From JAFGCN01 sp964547015 (GTDB lineage: Archaea; Aenigmatarchaeota; Aenigmatarchaeia; QMZS01), in assembly GCA_964547015.1 (NCBI GenBank), contig CAZJKT010000003.1, positions 1 through 64,000 on the forward strand: a stretch of 64,000 nt of DNA, read 5' to 3'. A program made the translations under genes and the position numbers. Shown here piece by piece: positions 1-9,187 of this stretch. The notes below the pieces were generated by a model. That model ran no database searches and was not told the origin of the DNA. It saw only the letters and a program-made list of their open reading frames with translations. Within the stretch, counting starts at the first letter, position 1. Each line of letters opens with the position of its first letter.

Positions 1-2
1 GG

Positions 3-194
3 GCAGAAATTGGGAGAAAGAGGGTTCAGATAAATATTGTGAGCGACGCTGTCGGAAATAAAAACACACTTGGAGGAGTTCTGCTTATAGTTATCGCTTT
101 GGCAGTAATATTGTATTCCGAAAGAAATAGGGCAAATATAAGAGAGATAAAGCAAGCAAAAACAAAATCCAAAAACAGGCAAAAGAAAAAATAA
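3..194 (+). CDS. C-terminal end of a membrane protein (cut by window edge)
   Basis: An open frame enters from the left edge and stops at TAA 192-194. The visible 63 residues contain one hydrophobic helix (GGVLLIVIALAVILY) followed by a very basic tail ending in RQKKK. A single C-terminal helix with a Lys/Arg-rich cytoplasmic end suggests an extracytoplasmic protein anchored at its C-terminus, common in archaeal surface and secreted proteins. The domain that would identify it is outside the window, so no function is assigned. Confidence 0.6.
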   Translation, partial: AEIGRKRVQINIVSDAVGNKNTLGGVLLIVIALAVILYSERNRANIREIKQAKTKSKNRQKKK

Positions 195-197
195 AAT

Positions 198-335
198 TTA
201 GGCTTCCTCAAATTCTCGGTCATCGCAACGCCTGCAAGACGGCAATTCATCATCATCGCTTGCAAGGGTGAGCCTTGTTCCGCAATTTACGCATATGTAT
301 ACGCCTGCCCCCGGCTTTTCCCCGGAATATGCCAT
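198..335 (-). CDS. Small zinc ribbon protein (45 aa)
   Basis: A 45-residue frame starting MAYSGEKPGAG and ending REFEEA. It has two cysteine pairs, CVNC near residue 16 and CRRC near residue 35, the layout of a rubredoxin-like or zinc ribbon knuckle. The EKPGAGVYICVNCGT part resembles the short zinc ribbons found alone or at the ends of larger bacterial and archaeal proteins. It converges on the upstream membrane protein gene with only 3 nt between stop codons. Partners and role are unknown. Confidence 0.6.
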   Translation of the reverse strand: MAYSGEKPGAGVYICVNCGTRLTLASDDDELPSCRRCDDREFEEA

Positions 336-390
336 AATGAATTTTAGATAGCCCGGTATTTAAGCATCACATGGAACTGCACAATCTCTG

Positions 391-984
391 CTACCTGCAG
401 GATGTTCTTCCCAGCAGGTCCCCGTTAAAACTGTCATAATACCCTTCATAATATGTGCCTGTTGCAGCGCATCTGTAATATTCCTCCCCTTCGCGGCACC
501 TTCCTGACATATACTCAATGGCCCGGCAATAAGACATTGTGCCTTCAAACAGGCAGTAATTTGTGGGGCCTTCAATTGAGGTCCCTCTAAGGAATATTCC
601 GCCGCGCGACTCGCAGTAATTTTTTTCTTCATAGTCGCCCTCATTAGAATGCCTGTAATCGGCATCTTTTTGATTTTCCCTCCCCAAATTTTTATTCAGG
701 CATCGGCTCTCAATACAGGAGCAGTCTTTTGGGCTATATGCTGCGCTATAGCTGAATTTCTCGTCACAACCCAAAGGCGCATCGTAATATTGGGCAAAGT
801 CCTTATTTATACAGGAAGTAGGGTGGCAATATGCTGGATGGGGAATACAGTCTGAATCCTTGCCGCAAAATAAAAGCCGTTCGTTGGTTGGCGGGTGGTC
901 ACCTATCCCTGAGTATGTGGCAAAAATCCCTATCAGAACAAAGGTAATTACGGAGATTATGCCTACAGCCTTTTGGTTAGCCAT
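391..984 (-). CDS. Secreted or membrane-anchored cysteine-rich protein with DUF333-like end
   Basis: 197 aa. An N-terminal hydrophobic helix (about residues 8-26) serves as signal peptide or anchor. A first cysteine-rich part (about residues 40-95, including FCGKDSDC, YCHPTSC and CSCIESRC) looks like the archaeal eight-cysteine cluster. The C-terminal part (about residues 123-165, YCESRGG through YMSGRC) resembles DUF333, a small disulfide domain of putative haemolysin-like proteins. The many paired cysteines imply disulfides outside the cell. It probably acts at the cell surface; substrate unknown. Confidence 0.55.
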   Translation of the reverse strand: MANQKAVGIISVITFVLIGIFATYSGIGDHPPTNERLLFCGKDSDCIPHPAYCHPTSCINKDFAQYYDAPLGCDEKFSYSAAYSPKDCSCIESRCLNKNLGRENQKDADYRHSNEGDYEEKNYCESRGGIFLRGTSIEGPTNYCLFEGTMSYCRAIEYMSGRCREGEEYYRCAATGTYYEGYYDSFNGDLLGRTSCR

Positions 985-1091
985 AATTAACTTCTAATAA
1001 TCTTGAATAATTTTCCTCAAATATCATCAGAATAAGGCCGGGGTAAATAGTGGCTATTTTATTTCAATATTATTTTGAAGCTAATAGTATA

Positions 1092-2198
1092 ATGAAGCGA
1101 TTTATAGTTACGCTGCTAATTCTTGCAGCAATTGCCTCGGTAAGCCTTGATACGCAAACAGGAAAACTTGATACTTCTGCTTTTGGAAAGGTGAGCGGGC
1201 TATTTTCCCTTGCCCATGCCTCCCCTAATATCGGCCCGGAAACTATAAAGATAGCAACCTGGAATATTCAGAACTTTGGCAAAACAAAGGCTTCAAAGCA
1301 GGGAGTTATGGAAATAATAGCCCAAAACCTAAGGGATTATGATATTATTGCGATACAGGAAATCAGCAACCTGCATGAGATGCAGGACCCCGGCTGCCCG
1401 AGAAACGAAAATTCCTGCCCTGATAATATAACCGATGGCGCTAAACATCATGCAAATTGCAACTTGATTGGAGGCGCCCTTGATTACTATCTTAATTCAG
1501 CATATAGTGTTAATTATGAATTTATCTTCTCCCCGCATATTAAGGATGAAAGATATCTGTTTGTATACAATCCGGATAAGGTAGAATTTCTATTCGCAGA
1601 AATAATGGATGACCCCAATGATTCTCAGCCTATCTGCGATGCCGCCCAGGAAAATACTGGCAGAATGCTCAGGCAGCCGTTTAAGGGAAATTTTAGGGCA
1701 GGGGAATTTGAGTTTACGCTTCTTACTGCGCACACAAGCCCTTCAAAAAATGCAGAAGAACTGGAAGGGCTTGAGCTTTTTTTTAGGGATGCAGAATCAG
1801 AAGGCAACAAAAATATTATACTTTTGGGGGACTTTAATGCAGATTGCTCATACTTGAGGCCTTCAGACAACATAGCGCTTCGCGGCTCAAGATATATATG
1901 GGCCGTGGAGGATAGCGCAGACACAACCGTATCAAATACAGATTGCGCGTATGATAGGTTTATATTCACAAAAGAGGTTCAGGATTACTACACTGGTCAA
2001 TGGGGGGTGGTAACCGATATTTCGCTTGATGTAAGCGACCATTACCTTGTCTGGGCTGAGTTTTCTACCTCAAATATAAAAAGCCCCCCTACAGGAAACT
2101 TCGGACAGAATGAGGCAAAAGGCCTTTTGGATACAATCTGGGGCCTCCTCAAGCCCGCCTTTGACCTTATAGGCTCGCTTATTTCAGGAATATTTTAA
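1092..2198 (+). CDS. Secreted endonuclease/exonuclease/phosphatase-family protein
   Basis: The start at 1092 (MKRFIVTLLILAAIAS) gives a clean signal peptide; an upstream in-frame ATG at 1050 would bury it. The mature part has the DNase I-like fold motifs in order: ATWNIQNFG, IIAIQEI (metal-binding Glu), LLTAHTSP, ILLGDFNAD (Asp/Asn) and SDHYLVW (catalytic Asp-His). This family cuts phosphodiester bonds in nucleic acids or phospholipids with a divalent metal. The C-terminus ends in a hydrophobic stretch (LLKPAFDLIGSLISGIF) that may tether it to the membrane. Possible roles are scavenging of external DNA or attack on neighbours; the substrate cannot be told. Confidence 0.8.
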   Translation: MKRFIVTLLILAAIASVSLDTQTGKLDTSAFGKVSGLFSLAHASPNIGPETIKIATWNIQNFGKTKASKQGVMEIIAQNLRDYDIIAIQEISNLHEMQDPGCPRNENSCPDNITDGAKHHANCNLIGGALDYYLNSAYSVNYEFIFSPHIKDERYLFVYNPDKVEFLFAEIMDDPNDSQPICDAAQENTGRMLRQPFKGNFRAGEFEFTLLTAHTSPSKNAEELEGLELFFRDAESEGNKNIILLGDFNADCSYLRPSDNIALRGSRYIWAVEDSADTTVSNTDCAYDRFIFTKEVQDYYTGQWGVVTDISLDVSDHYLVWAEFSTSNIKSPPTGNFGQNEAKGLLDTIWGLLKPAFDLIGSLISGIF

Positions 2199-2266
2199 GC
2201 AGCCCTTTAATTTAAAATTGCTGTTCAGGGCCGCTATCACCGACAGGGATTACTCTTACCCTGCGG

Positions 2267-3562
2267 CTATTTTATATTTACCTTAGTCCCGGTAACCTCC
2301 TCAACAAGCCGACCTAATGCAAAAATCCCCTCCTCGCAGGAATTTGAGGCTTCCAGACGGCATTCATCCAGCTCTTCGCTTATATTTTTCTGCCTTTCCT
2401 CAAACTCAGATATTTTTGTGTCAATCTCATTAAGGACCAGCACCGTATCCTTTTCTTTTATTTCCGATATTATCTCTGAAATGCGAATATCAATATCCCT
2501 GCCTCTTTTTGCAAGGGAATGCCCGCTCTCCAGCGCTAGGGCGAGGCTTTGCTTCATCTTGCCCTGCTTTTTTTTGTCAGGCTCGATTTTTTGCAGGCTT
2601 TTTTTGGCTCCATTTATTGCAGACTCAAAACCGGAAATATCTGATAGAGCCAAGAGAGGATCTTTTAGTATTTTTTCAATTTCCGCGGATTCAGCCTTTT
2701 TGAGGCCGGTTTGGGTATGCAGGTATTTTTTAAGGATTTTAGATATCCCAAAAACTGTATTTGCAAAGTCTGACCTTAAGTCTTTTATTTCCCTTTCAAG
2801 CTCCTTTAGCTCGTCTTTGAGCCTTTCAGAATGCAGGTAGTCTTTTGACTTAATTAGCCTGTCCTTTTGAGAAACTGCAATGTCGAGCTCTTTTAGGATA
2901 TTTTTGTATTCTTTGTCAAGCTCACCCATCCTTTCAAGAGCCTTTGCATGAATTTCCCTCTTCTCTATAAGGGACTTAGCCGAGTTTTTGGCAACTTCAA
3001 TTTTTTTTACAGCCTCATAATCCCTGTCAAGAAACTCCCCAAATTCCTCAATATTTTTGGAAAGCTCTTTTAAGGACAAAGAAATCTGCCTCATCTCATC
3101 CTTAAAGGCGGTAAGAAGAATCTGGGCCTGAACCGAAAGGCTGTTTAGCCTGTTGAAGGTATCGGTCAGCCTCTCATGAAGCTTTTCCGGGTCTTTTTCA
3201 AGCCTAAGGTGCACCAGCATATCTCCCAATAGTTTTTTGGATGATTGGGTGTAGTTTGAGCGGCTGGTCTTTATAATATCTGTAATGTCGCGCTTGTTCT
3301 CAAGAATTATGGGCTGGATTTCGCGCTCATCAATAAAGTCAAAACGGTCAATAAGCCTGTTAAAAAGGGCAATAAATCGTTTCCTTTGCGCCTCAAGCCC
3401 GCTATTGAACCCCTCAACCTGCAGGAGAGTCCTTTCGGACAGGTAGGCCTCAACATCCTCAAGAGGAATCTTTTTTTGGGGGCAAAACTCCCGGCTTTTT
3501 TTAGGGGTCTCGGGCGCAGGCTTATTTTTGCCGCCCCCAAACAATTTTTTTAGAAAAGACAT
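2267..3562 (-). CDS. Long coiled-coil protein, function unknown
   Basis: 431 aa. After a basic N-terminus (MSFLKKLFGGGKNKP) almost the whole protein is predicted helix with heptad-like Leu/Ile spacing and dense Lys/Glu, typical of a long coiled coil. No catalytic motif, signal peptide or membrane helix is visible. The basic, glycine-containing start could bind membrane or nucleic acid, as in some structural scaffolds. It is divergent from the eL21 gene. No family was recognised. Confidence 0.7.
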   Translation of the reverse strand: MSFLKKLFGGGKNKPAPETPKKSREFCPQKKIPLEDVEAYLSERTLLQVEGFNSGLEAQRKRFIALFNRLIDRFDFIDEREIQPIILENKRDITDIIKTSRSNYTQSSKKLLGDMLVHLRLEKDPEKLHERLTDTFNRLNSLSVQAQILLTAFKDEMRQISLSLKELSKNIEEFGEFLDRDYEAVKKIEVAKNSAKSLIEKREIHAKALERMGELDKEYKNILKELDIAVSQKDRLIKSKDYLHSERLKDELKELEREIKDLRSDFANTVFGISKILKKYLHTQTGLKKAESAEIEKILKDPLLALSDISGFESAINGAKKSLQKIEPDKKKQGKMKQSLALALESGHSLAKRGRDIDIRISEIISEIKEKDTVLVLNEIDTKISEFEERQKNISEELDECRLEASNSCEEGIFALGRLVEEVTGTKVNIK

Positions 3563-3610
3563 AACTTATATGCAAAAAAACGCACTTATTTATTTTAATC
3601 TCCAAAGATT

Positions 3611-3901
3611 ATGGCGCGAAAAGGTCACGGTAAAATCAGCAAGTCAAGGAATAAGCTGATTCGGAGGTTTAGAAAAGAAGGCATTACAAAATACTTAAAA
3701 GAGCTTGAAATAGGCCAAAAAGCGGTTATTGACCTTGATTCCTCATCGCAAAACTACCCTCACCCAAGGCACCAGGGCCTTATAGGAGAGGTTATAGAGA
3801 AAAGAGGGCGGGCCTTTGTGCTCAAAGTCAGAACAGGGGGCATGTATAAAAAGATAATTGCCACCCCGGAACACATAAAATCGCTTCCCGAGCAGAAATA
3901 G
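3611..3901 (+). CDS. rpl21e: 50S ribosomal protein eL21
   Basis: 96 aa, full length for archaeal L21e. It has the conserved YPHPRHQG stretch, followed by a KOW-like beta segment (GEVIEKRGRAFVLKV). eL21 binds 23S rRNA in the large subunit. It heads the arrangement eL21 - Rpo4 - DUF655, which is conserved in many euryarchaea and links ribosome and RNA polymerase synthesis. The ATG directly follows the AT-rich promoter region. Confidence 0.95.
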   Translation: MARKGHGKISKSRNKLIRRFRKEGITKYLKELEIGQKAVIDLDSSSQNYPHPRHQGLIGEVIEKRGRAFVLKVRTGGMYKKIIATPEHIKSLPEQK

Positions 3902-4023
3902 CTTCTTTATGCCTTATCCGCAGGCTGGATTCTTGCTGTTTTAAGCTTAATTTTGAGGTAAAATCAGGCAATTAATTCCGGACACGGCAAAAAGGCTCTA
4001 ATTTAAATTTACCTACTATGATT

Positions 4024-4344
4024 ATGAAAATAAGCAGCAAAGCGGGAATTACCGATGCCGAAGCCTTAAGGATACTTTCAGACAAGATGAAAAAAAGAGA
4101 GCTTACCTTTGAGCAGCAGGCGGCGTATGACTTTCTAAAAAATGTAACTAAGATTGACGAGGAGGATGCAAAAAAGCTTCTTGAAGAGCTTGCCCCACTC
4201 AACCTTGAGGACGGGCAGAAAATAAATATAATAAATGCGCTTCCTTCAGATGAAGCAACGCTAAAAGCAATTCTTAAGGATGAAAAGGAAATAAAAAAGG
4301 AAGACCTCACAAAAATCCTTGATATTGTAAGGAAGTACCTCTAA
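4024..4344 (+). CDS. rpoF: DNA-directed RNA polymerase subunit Rpo4 (Rpb4/RpoF)
   Basis: About 106 aa, matching archaeal Rpo4, which pairs with Rpo7 to form the stalk of RNA polymerase. It shows the expected acidic helical HRDC-like C-terminal part (INALPSDEATLKAIL). ATG codons lie at 4018 and 4024; I favour 4024 because many genes here start with ATG preceded by ATT and a TATA-like TTTAAATTT sits about 23 nt upstream, which fits a leaderless transcript. It lies between eL21 and DUF655, the usual euryarchaeal order. Confidence 0.92.
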   Translation: MKISSKAGITDAEALRILSDKMKKRELTFEQQAAYDFLKNVTKIDEEDAKKLLEELAPLNLEDGQKINIINALPSDEATLKAILKDEKEIKKEDLTKILDIVRKYL

Positions 4345-4433
4345 TTCGCCAAAATTCTCCGTTTCAGGAGGCAGAGGCTTTACTCTGATTAGGGATATAT
4401 ATAAAATCAGGCTAATTATTAAATGAGGCTATT

Positions 4434-4970
4434 ATGAGAGAGAGAAAAATACTTGTGCTGGACTACCTTCCAAACGGCTACCCCGGAATGAAAAAAATTG
4501 AGCCAATTATACAGGGCATCGGCCTTAACCATTTTGCCCTCCTTGAGCTTGTATCCGGGGTAAAGGTATCGCCTGGAGATGAGGTTTTGCTTTCCGATGA
4601 GGAAACGGTCAAGGGCATAAGGCGAAAGCTTCAGGAAAAAGACCTTACAAACTTCGCAAAAAGCCACCTTGAAGACAGGCTTGCCGAGATTATAAAAAAA
4701 AGGGAACCTGAGTTTGTTAGCTTTTTTAATAGGGCGACAAGGCTTTCAATTCGGACTCACCAGCTTGAGCTTCTGCCCGGAATAGGAAAAAAGCACATTC
4801 AGGTAATCTTAAAAGAGCGAAAAAACCCTTTCACTTCATTTGAGGATATAAAAAAGCGGGTCGGCATGACTGTTGAGATAGAGAGGCTTATTGCAAAGCG
4901 GATTGTGCTTGAGCTTAGGGGGGAGGAGAAAAACAACCTGTTTATTGCGCAAAAGCCGAAAATACTCTAA
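4434..4970 (+). CDS. DUF655 family protein (putative nucleic-acid-binding)
   Basis: 178 aa. The N-terminal half is a small beta domain with LDYLPNGYPG, typical of archaeal DUF655. The C-terminal half has a helix-hairpin-helix-like segment (LELLPGIGKKHIQVIL), a non-specific DNA or RNA binding element. DUF655 proteins almost always follow rpl21e and rpoF in archaea, as here, and are presumed to work in RNA or ribosome metabolism. The precise activity is not known. Confidence 0.9.
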   Translation: MRERKILVLDYLPNGYPGMKKIEPIIQGIGLNHFALLELVSGVKVSPGDEVLLSDEETVKGIRRKLQEKDLTNFAKSHLEDRLAEIIKKREPEFVSFFNRATRLSIRTHQLELLPGIGKKHIQVILKERKNPFTSFEDIKKRVGMTVEIERLIAKRIVLELRGEEKNNLFIAQKPKIL

Positions 4971-5027
4971 AGTCAAATACTATCCCTAGAGTCCCCATGT
5001 AATATATTTTATAAAAACGAAGAGTAT

Positions 5028-5056
5028 TTATATAAGTATATACTATTATAGTTAGG
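5028..5056 (+). promoter_or_regulatory. TATA-type promoter of the 144-aa orphan gene
   Basis: TTTATATAA begins near 5028, in a very AT-rich run. Archaeal transcription starts about 25 nt downstream, which falls on or next to the GTG at 5056. This supports a leaderless start there. Confidence 0.5.
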
Positions 5057-5490
5057 TGGTTAATGTGGAATGCTATGTTGAAGAAATGAAGTTGGGCGAA
5101 TTAAAAGACCTTGCTTACAATACGGCAGGTTGTGTGAAAGGGTATGCTAAAAATATATATCCTCAAGCTAACCGTGCTATGGACAATGTGCTTGCCTATG
5201 GAGCGAGACATCCGATAATTCCTGTAACATTATTAGTGGCACCTTTATTTGTAGGTGGGGTTGGAGCTGAGGTGAATTTACAGGCAACACCCGGCGAGCC
5301 CAGCAGTATAATCATTGTAAATGATACCATTGCAACGGAGGCATTAAGGCATAGAGAAGAGGCAATAGAAGCATTGGAGCTTTTTTTGGCTGAGGATTTT
5401 GGTCCGGGACATGCTGGAAAATACTGTGCTATAGGGATGTATATATTTGGTGGTGCTTATCTTTTGCATAAAGGTATAATAAGACATTAG
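5056..5490 (+). CDS. Orphan membrane protein (144 aa)
   Basis: Starts at GTG 5056 (promoter spacing) or at ATG 5086 (MKLGELKD). It has a hydrophobic stretch around residues 56-70 (IIPVTLLVAPLFVGGVG) and another near the end (YCAIGMYIFGGAYLL), separated by an acidic region with HREEAIEALELF. No recognisable family. Its AT-rich promoter and lack of operon partners fit the many single orphan genes in this window. Confidence 0.55.
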   Translation: MVNVECYVEEMKLGELKDLAYNTAGCVKGYAKNIYPQANRAMDNVLAYGARHPIIPVTLLVAPLFVGGVGAEVNLQATPGEPSSIIIVNDTIATEALRHREEAIEALELFLAEDFGPGHAGKYCAIGMYIFGGAYLLHKGIIRH

Positions 5491-5512
5491 AAATTCTCTG
5501 ATTGATTGCTAT

Positions 5513-7120
5513 CTACTTCCCGACACCCGCGCCCCCTACGAGATATCCCACAAGCACCGCATAAAAGTCGCCGCCTACTGTCGCAAGGTAGGGTGTTGCA
5601 ATACGGTCCGCAAAGTTATGCTCATAGTTTCCCCTCACTCTGGAGAGGGCAAAGCCAAACTCAAAGAGGTTATCTATGAGGGCCCATTTTTTATTGAGGG
5701 AGGAGCTTATGTTTGCAAGAGCCATACCTCCCTTTTTGCCTTCCACCTCCTTCTTTTCTTCCTTCCACTTAGCAATAAGGTCTTCTATGTGCTTTTTTGC
5801 GGATATGCCGCCCGATGAGCTAATCCCAAGAATCTGATCCACATAGTCCTCAAACTCTTTTTGGAGGGCCTTTAGGTGCAAGAGCAGGACGAGGAGTGCA
5901 TTTTGGCTGTAAAACCACATCTTAAGGGAGTAAGTTACATCCTCCATTTCCGTGCCGTCAGGAAGCTTGATTACAACGCGGTTATGCTTGGTCCTCATAA
6001 GCACATAGTACATTCCGTCAGGCTTAAGCCAACCGCCATCATCGCAGATTTCATTAACTTTTTCCTGCACCCAGGCCTCATCAATCCAGGGGTGTATCTT
6101 TTTGAGGCCGTCTTTTTCGTCAAAAATAAGTTTTTTCTTTATAAAATCATCATAGGGGTCTGTTGAGAACTTTGTGTTTTTCCTCTTCTTATCCTGATTT
6201 TTCCCAAATTCCATGCTCCCTGTGCGGCCTACAATCCCCACCATCCCCTGCCATGACCACAGTTCAGTGTCGTTTGATGAGACTGCCTGACCCATGGAGT
6301 GAAAAGCGGAAGAATATCTTGACATCCGCGCCCCGGGGGAGGACAGGGTGTCTTCAAAAAGCTTAAACTTTGCAATAGTTGGCTTTAGCCAGTTTCGGTA
6401 CTCATCTATGCTTTTTTCCCTTGCGTTTATGAGGCTCTGCAAATTTTCGCACCGCTTCTCAACTTCTGCCCCAAAAAGATCGTTTTTCCAGTTCAAGTAA
6501 AGCCTCTGCTTTGTTGAAAGGACTACTGCCTCCGCTCCGGATACTTTCAAGCTGTCTCTGATTTTGTCAACCTTTACTTCTGACTTTGTGTCATCGCGGT
6601 CCCCTAATTTGATAAAGTCAGAAATCATTGTCGGCCACCTCACGACCATCTGCTTAATTGAATTTGCCCCGGTCGAAATATCCACCTCATCAATAAATAT
6701 TGCTCTTAGGGAATGCTCATCATCAGTCTTAATCATCTTCAAAAATTCCTTATATTTGCGGAAATCATGGTTAAGAAGCTCAAAATCCGCAATTGCCTGA
6801 GACACCGAACCCATTCCCTGCTTTATTTTTCCTTCCAATTCATCCTTTTGCCTTTGGGTGAGGTTGTAATATCCCTGGTCCACAGGGGAAACATCAATTG
6901 TTTCATAGACTTTTTGCACTTCGTAGCCTTTGTTTCCTAAAAAGCTTGGGTATCCCATGAATAAATTTGTCCCCTGGCCTTTTGGGAGGGTGAAATTAAA
7001 TTCTTCATCCTGGCCTAAAGGGGCTACAGCAATTAAATGCCCTATATGTTTCATACCCACACCACCTAAGTCTTCCAGCAGCTTAAATAAACTGTCGGTG
7101 TCGGATTGGGTTGCGGCCAT
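5513..7120 (-). CDS. Large soluble protein of unknown function (535 aa)
   Basis: 535 aa, mixed alpha/beta composition, no signal peptide and no convincing membrane helix except a weak glycine-rich hydrophobic end (FYAVLVGYLVGGAGVGK). It contains a Gly-rich opening (GGVGMKHIGHLIAVAP), a middle helical region rich in charged residues and a late coiled-coil segment (KWKEEKKEVEGKKGG). No catalytic signature is recognised. The gene precedes a small membrane protein gene in the opposite reading order and converges with the 144-aa orphan. Confidence 0.65.
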   Translation of the reverse strand: MAATQSDTDSLFKLLEDLGGVGMKHIGHLIAVAPLGQDEEFNFTLPKGQGTNLFMGYPSFLGNKGYEVQKVYETIDVSPVDQGYYNLTQRQKDELEGKIKQGMGSVSQAIADFELLNHDFRKYKEFLKMIKTDDEHSLRAIFIDEVDISTGANSIKQMVVRWPTMISDFIKLGDRDDTKSEVKVDKIRDSLKVSGAEAVVLSTKQRLYLNWKNDLFGAEVEKRCENLQSLINAREKSIDEYRNWLKPTIAKFKLFEDTLSSPGARMSRYSSAFHSMGQAVSSNDTELWSWQGMVGIVGRTGSMEFGKNQDKKRKNTKFSTDPYDDFIKKKLIFDEKDGLKKIHPWIDEAWVQEKVNEICDDGGWLKPDGMYYVLMRTKHNRVVIKLPDGTEMEDVTYSLKMWFYSQNALLVLLLHLKALQKEFEDYVDQILGISSSGGISAKKHIEDLIAKWKEEKKEVEGKKGGMALANISSSLNKKWALIDNLFEFGFALSRVRGNYEHNFADRIATPYLATVGGDFYAVLVGYLVGGAGVGK

Positions 7121-7155
7121 AAGTATAGTAGTTTAGCCTAAAATAAAACAAGGGC

Positions 7156-7506
7156 TTAAAATAAAAGCCAGTAAAGTCCAAGGAAGGTGGAAAAAAGCCC
7201 CAAAAAAGCCCCAAGAAGGGTAAATCCTTTAGGCTGCCAGTCACTGCCCGCAGGAAACTTCGTAACCATGAAAATTCCAAATAAGAACAGGAAAAGCCCC
7301 AAGAGCTTTTTAATGATAGTTGCCCATCCGATAAAATGGACCAGAAGCCATAGTGAAAGGGCAATTACTGCAAACGCAAAAATCATGAGGCCCCAAGCAT
7401 GCTGGTCGCCCTTGGTTTTGTGCGAAGGGTAGCCCTGCCCGAAAAATATTTTTAGCAGGACGAAAAACGCAACTGCGAGGAGAAGCGCAAAAAGGATTTC
7501 AATCAT
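7156..7506 (-). CDS. Small integral membrane protein
   Basis: 116 aa with about four hydrophobic helices (starting at residues 2, 40, 62 and 96) and a short soluble loop (YPSHKTKGDQHAWG). No motif tells its function. It lies 35 nt upstream of the 535-aa protein on the same strand and may be transcribed with it. Confidence 0.6.
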   Translation of the reverse strand: MIEILFALLLAVAFFVLLKIFFGQGYPSHKTKGDQHAWGLMIFAFAVIALSLWLLVHFIGWATIIKKLLGLFLFLFGIFMVTKFPAGSDWQPKGFTLLGAFLGLFSTFLGLYWLLF

Positions 7507-7610
7507 AATTAAATAACTTTAGGGATAATATATCTGCATACCTGAGCAAAGCGCATAGGGTTACAAGCAGGGATATTGTGGCGGAGAGGAAATACTATAG
7601 GCTGGGCGAA

Positions 7611-9137
7611 TTAAACCCCTTTCAGCCTCTCAATAACCCTTTCTTTGCCCAGAAGCTTGACCAAAATGCCAAACCTCGGACCCCTTTCTTTATCTATTAG
7701 GATTTTGTACAAGAGCCCAAAAATCTCTTTTGGAGGAAATCCTGAGGATTTTATCAAGCTATAGGTTTCATTCAAAATTTCTTCCTCGTCCTCAAGCCCG
7801 GAAATCTTCTCGGCGATTGACATCAAAAGCGGGCGGTATTCCTCGTCGATTTCAGCCGGCGCCTCGTTAAACGAGATTTTGACTTCATCGGGAGCATATT
7901 TTTCAAGCCACATTTTCACTTTTTCAACCCTCAACTTGGCAAGCTCAAAGTCCGTTTCGTTTGGATACCCGCTCTTCTTATCTAAAAGTTCCTTAATTTT
8001 GCCTTCAAGCTTCTCCGGGGCGACAGTTTGGATAACGGAAACCAACTCCGAAAAAGGCAGCCTTACCGGGCACTTTTCAAAAGGTGTAATTCTGCTAAGT
8101 TCGTACCGCCGAATTGTTTCCTCATCAGCCTTTGCCTCCCCGTAAAACGCTTTCTCAGCGGCGTCAAAGCTGTCATAAATTCCGTAAATGTCCGTGTCGA
8201 AGGGCACGAAAATCGCCTTTTTGAGGCGCTGGGTGTACATAAACCTAATGGCTTCCGGCTCGAAAATCTCGAGAAGGTCGCTTATTGTGGCGATGTTTCC
8301 TTTGGATGAGGACATCTTCTCGGTCTGGCCTTTCAAGTAGATAAACTCATACATCGGCCCAACGGGCGGCTCGTAGCAGAAAATCTCCTTAGAAACAATA
8401 ACCGAAGTATCCCATGAGCCGCCGCTTGCCTTGTGGTCTTTTCCTGAGCTCTCAAAATCCACCCCAAAAAAAGCCCACCTGCTCGGCCAGTCAACCCTCC
8501 ACTTTAATTTTACAATACCTGTCTTTCTAAAGTCGATTTTGTTTGAAAAGCCGCAGTCGCAGGAATATTCTATTTCATAACCGCCAAGGTATTTTGTGTA
8601 GGTAGAGTCCCTTTTGCATTTCTCGCAGTATAATTCAATCGGGAGCCAATCCTCAGCCAAATCCTCCTTTCGCCGCCTGTTTAGGATTTCCTTGATTAGC
8701 TCGGTTTTTTCAAGTGCGAGCTTCACGTTTTCCGCAAAAGTGCATTTCTCGTAAAGCTCGGTCGCCGAAAGATACTCCATCTCAATGCCTAAAATCTTCA
8801 TTTCCGCCTCCATTTTCGCCTTGAAGTGGTTGGCATATGAGCTGTGGCAACCGAATGGGTCGGGAACCTTTGAGACGGGCTTACCTATGTGCTCCTCAAA
8901 GCTTTTGTCCACTCCTTTTGGCACCTTTCGGAACCTGTCAAAATCATCCCATATATACTGGAAGCGAGACTTTTTGCCGAGCTTTTGGAGGGAGAGGTGG
9001 ACGAAAAGCTGGGTCATGACTTCCCTTGCGTTCCCTATGTGGACGACGCCTGAAGGGGTTATCCCGCTCTCTACAACAAATTCATCCTTCTTTCGGGTTT
9101 TAGCGATTTCCTTCGCAAAATTGTCCGCCCAGTGCAT
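7611..9137 (-). CDS. lysS: Lysyl-tRNA synthetase, class I
   Basis: 508 aa, the size of class I LysRS, which charges tRNA-Lys with lysine in most archaea in place of the class II enzyme. The Rossmann-fold ATP site shows HIGN (residues 33-36) and KMSSSKGN (about residue 280). A zinc-binding cysteine set (CEKC and CDCG) lies about residues 172-195. The C-terminal part is the helical cage that reads the anticodon. It is a single gene, with a 44-nt gap to the divergent membrane protein gene. Confidence 0.95.
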   Translation of the reverse strand: MHWADNFAKEIAKTRKKDEFVVESGITPSGVVHIGNAREVMTQLFVHLSLQKLGKKSRFQYIWDDFDRFRKVPKGVDKSFEEHIGKPVSKVPDPFGCHSSYANHFKAKMEAEMKILGIEMEYLSATELYEKCTFAENVKLALEKTELIKEILNRRRKEDLAEDWLPIELYCEKCKRDSTYTKYLGGYEIEYSCDCGFSNKIDFRKTGIVKLKWRVDWPSRWAFFGVDFESSGKDHKASGGSWDTSVIVSKEIFCYEPPVGPMYEFIYLKGQTEKMSSSKGNIATISDLLEIFEPEAIRFMYTQRLKKAIFVPFDTDIYGIYDSFDAAEKAFYGEAKADEETIRRYELSRITPFEKCPVRLPFSELVSVIQTVAPEKLEGKIKELLDKKSGYPNETDFELAKLRVEKVKMWLEKYAPDEVKISFNEAPAEIDEEYRPLLMSIAEKISGLEDEEEILNETYSLIKSSGFPPKEIFGLLYKILIDKERGPRFGILVKLLGKERVIERLKGV

Positions 9138-9187
9138 AATTTTAATGGAAATTTATGTAAAGGTATTTATATTCTTAATAGTTGATT

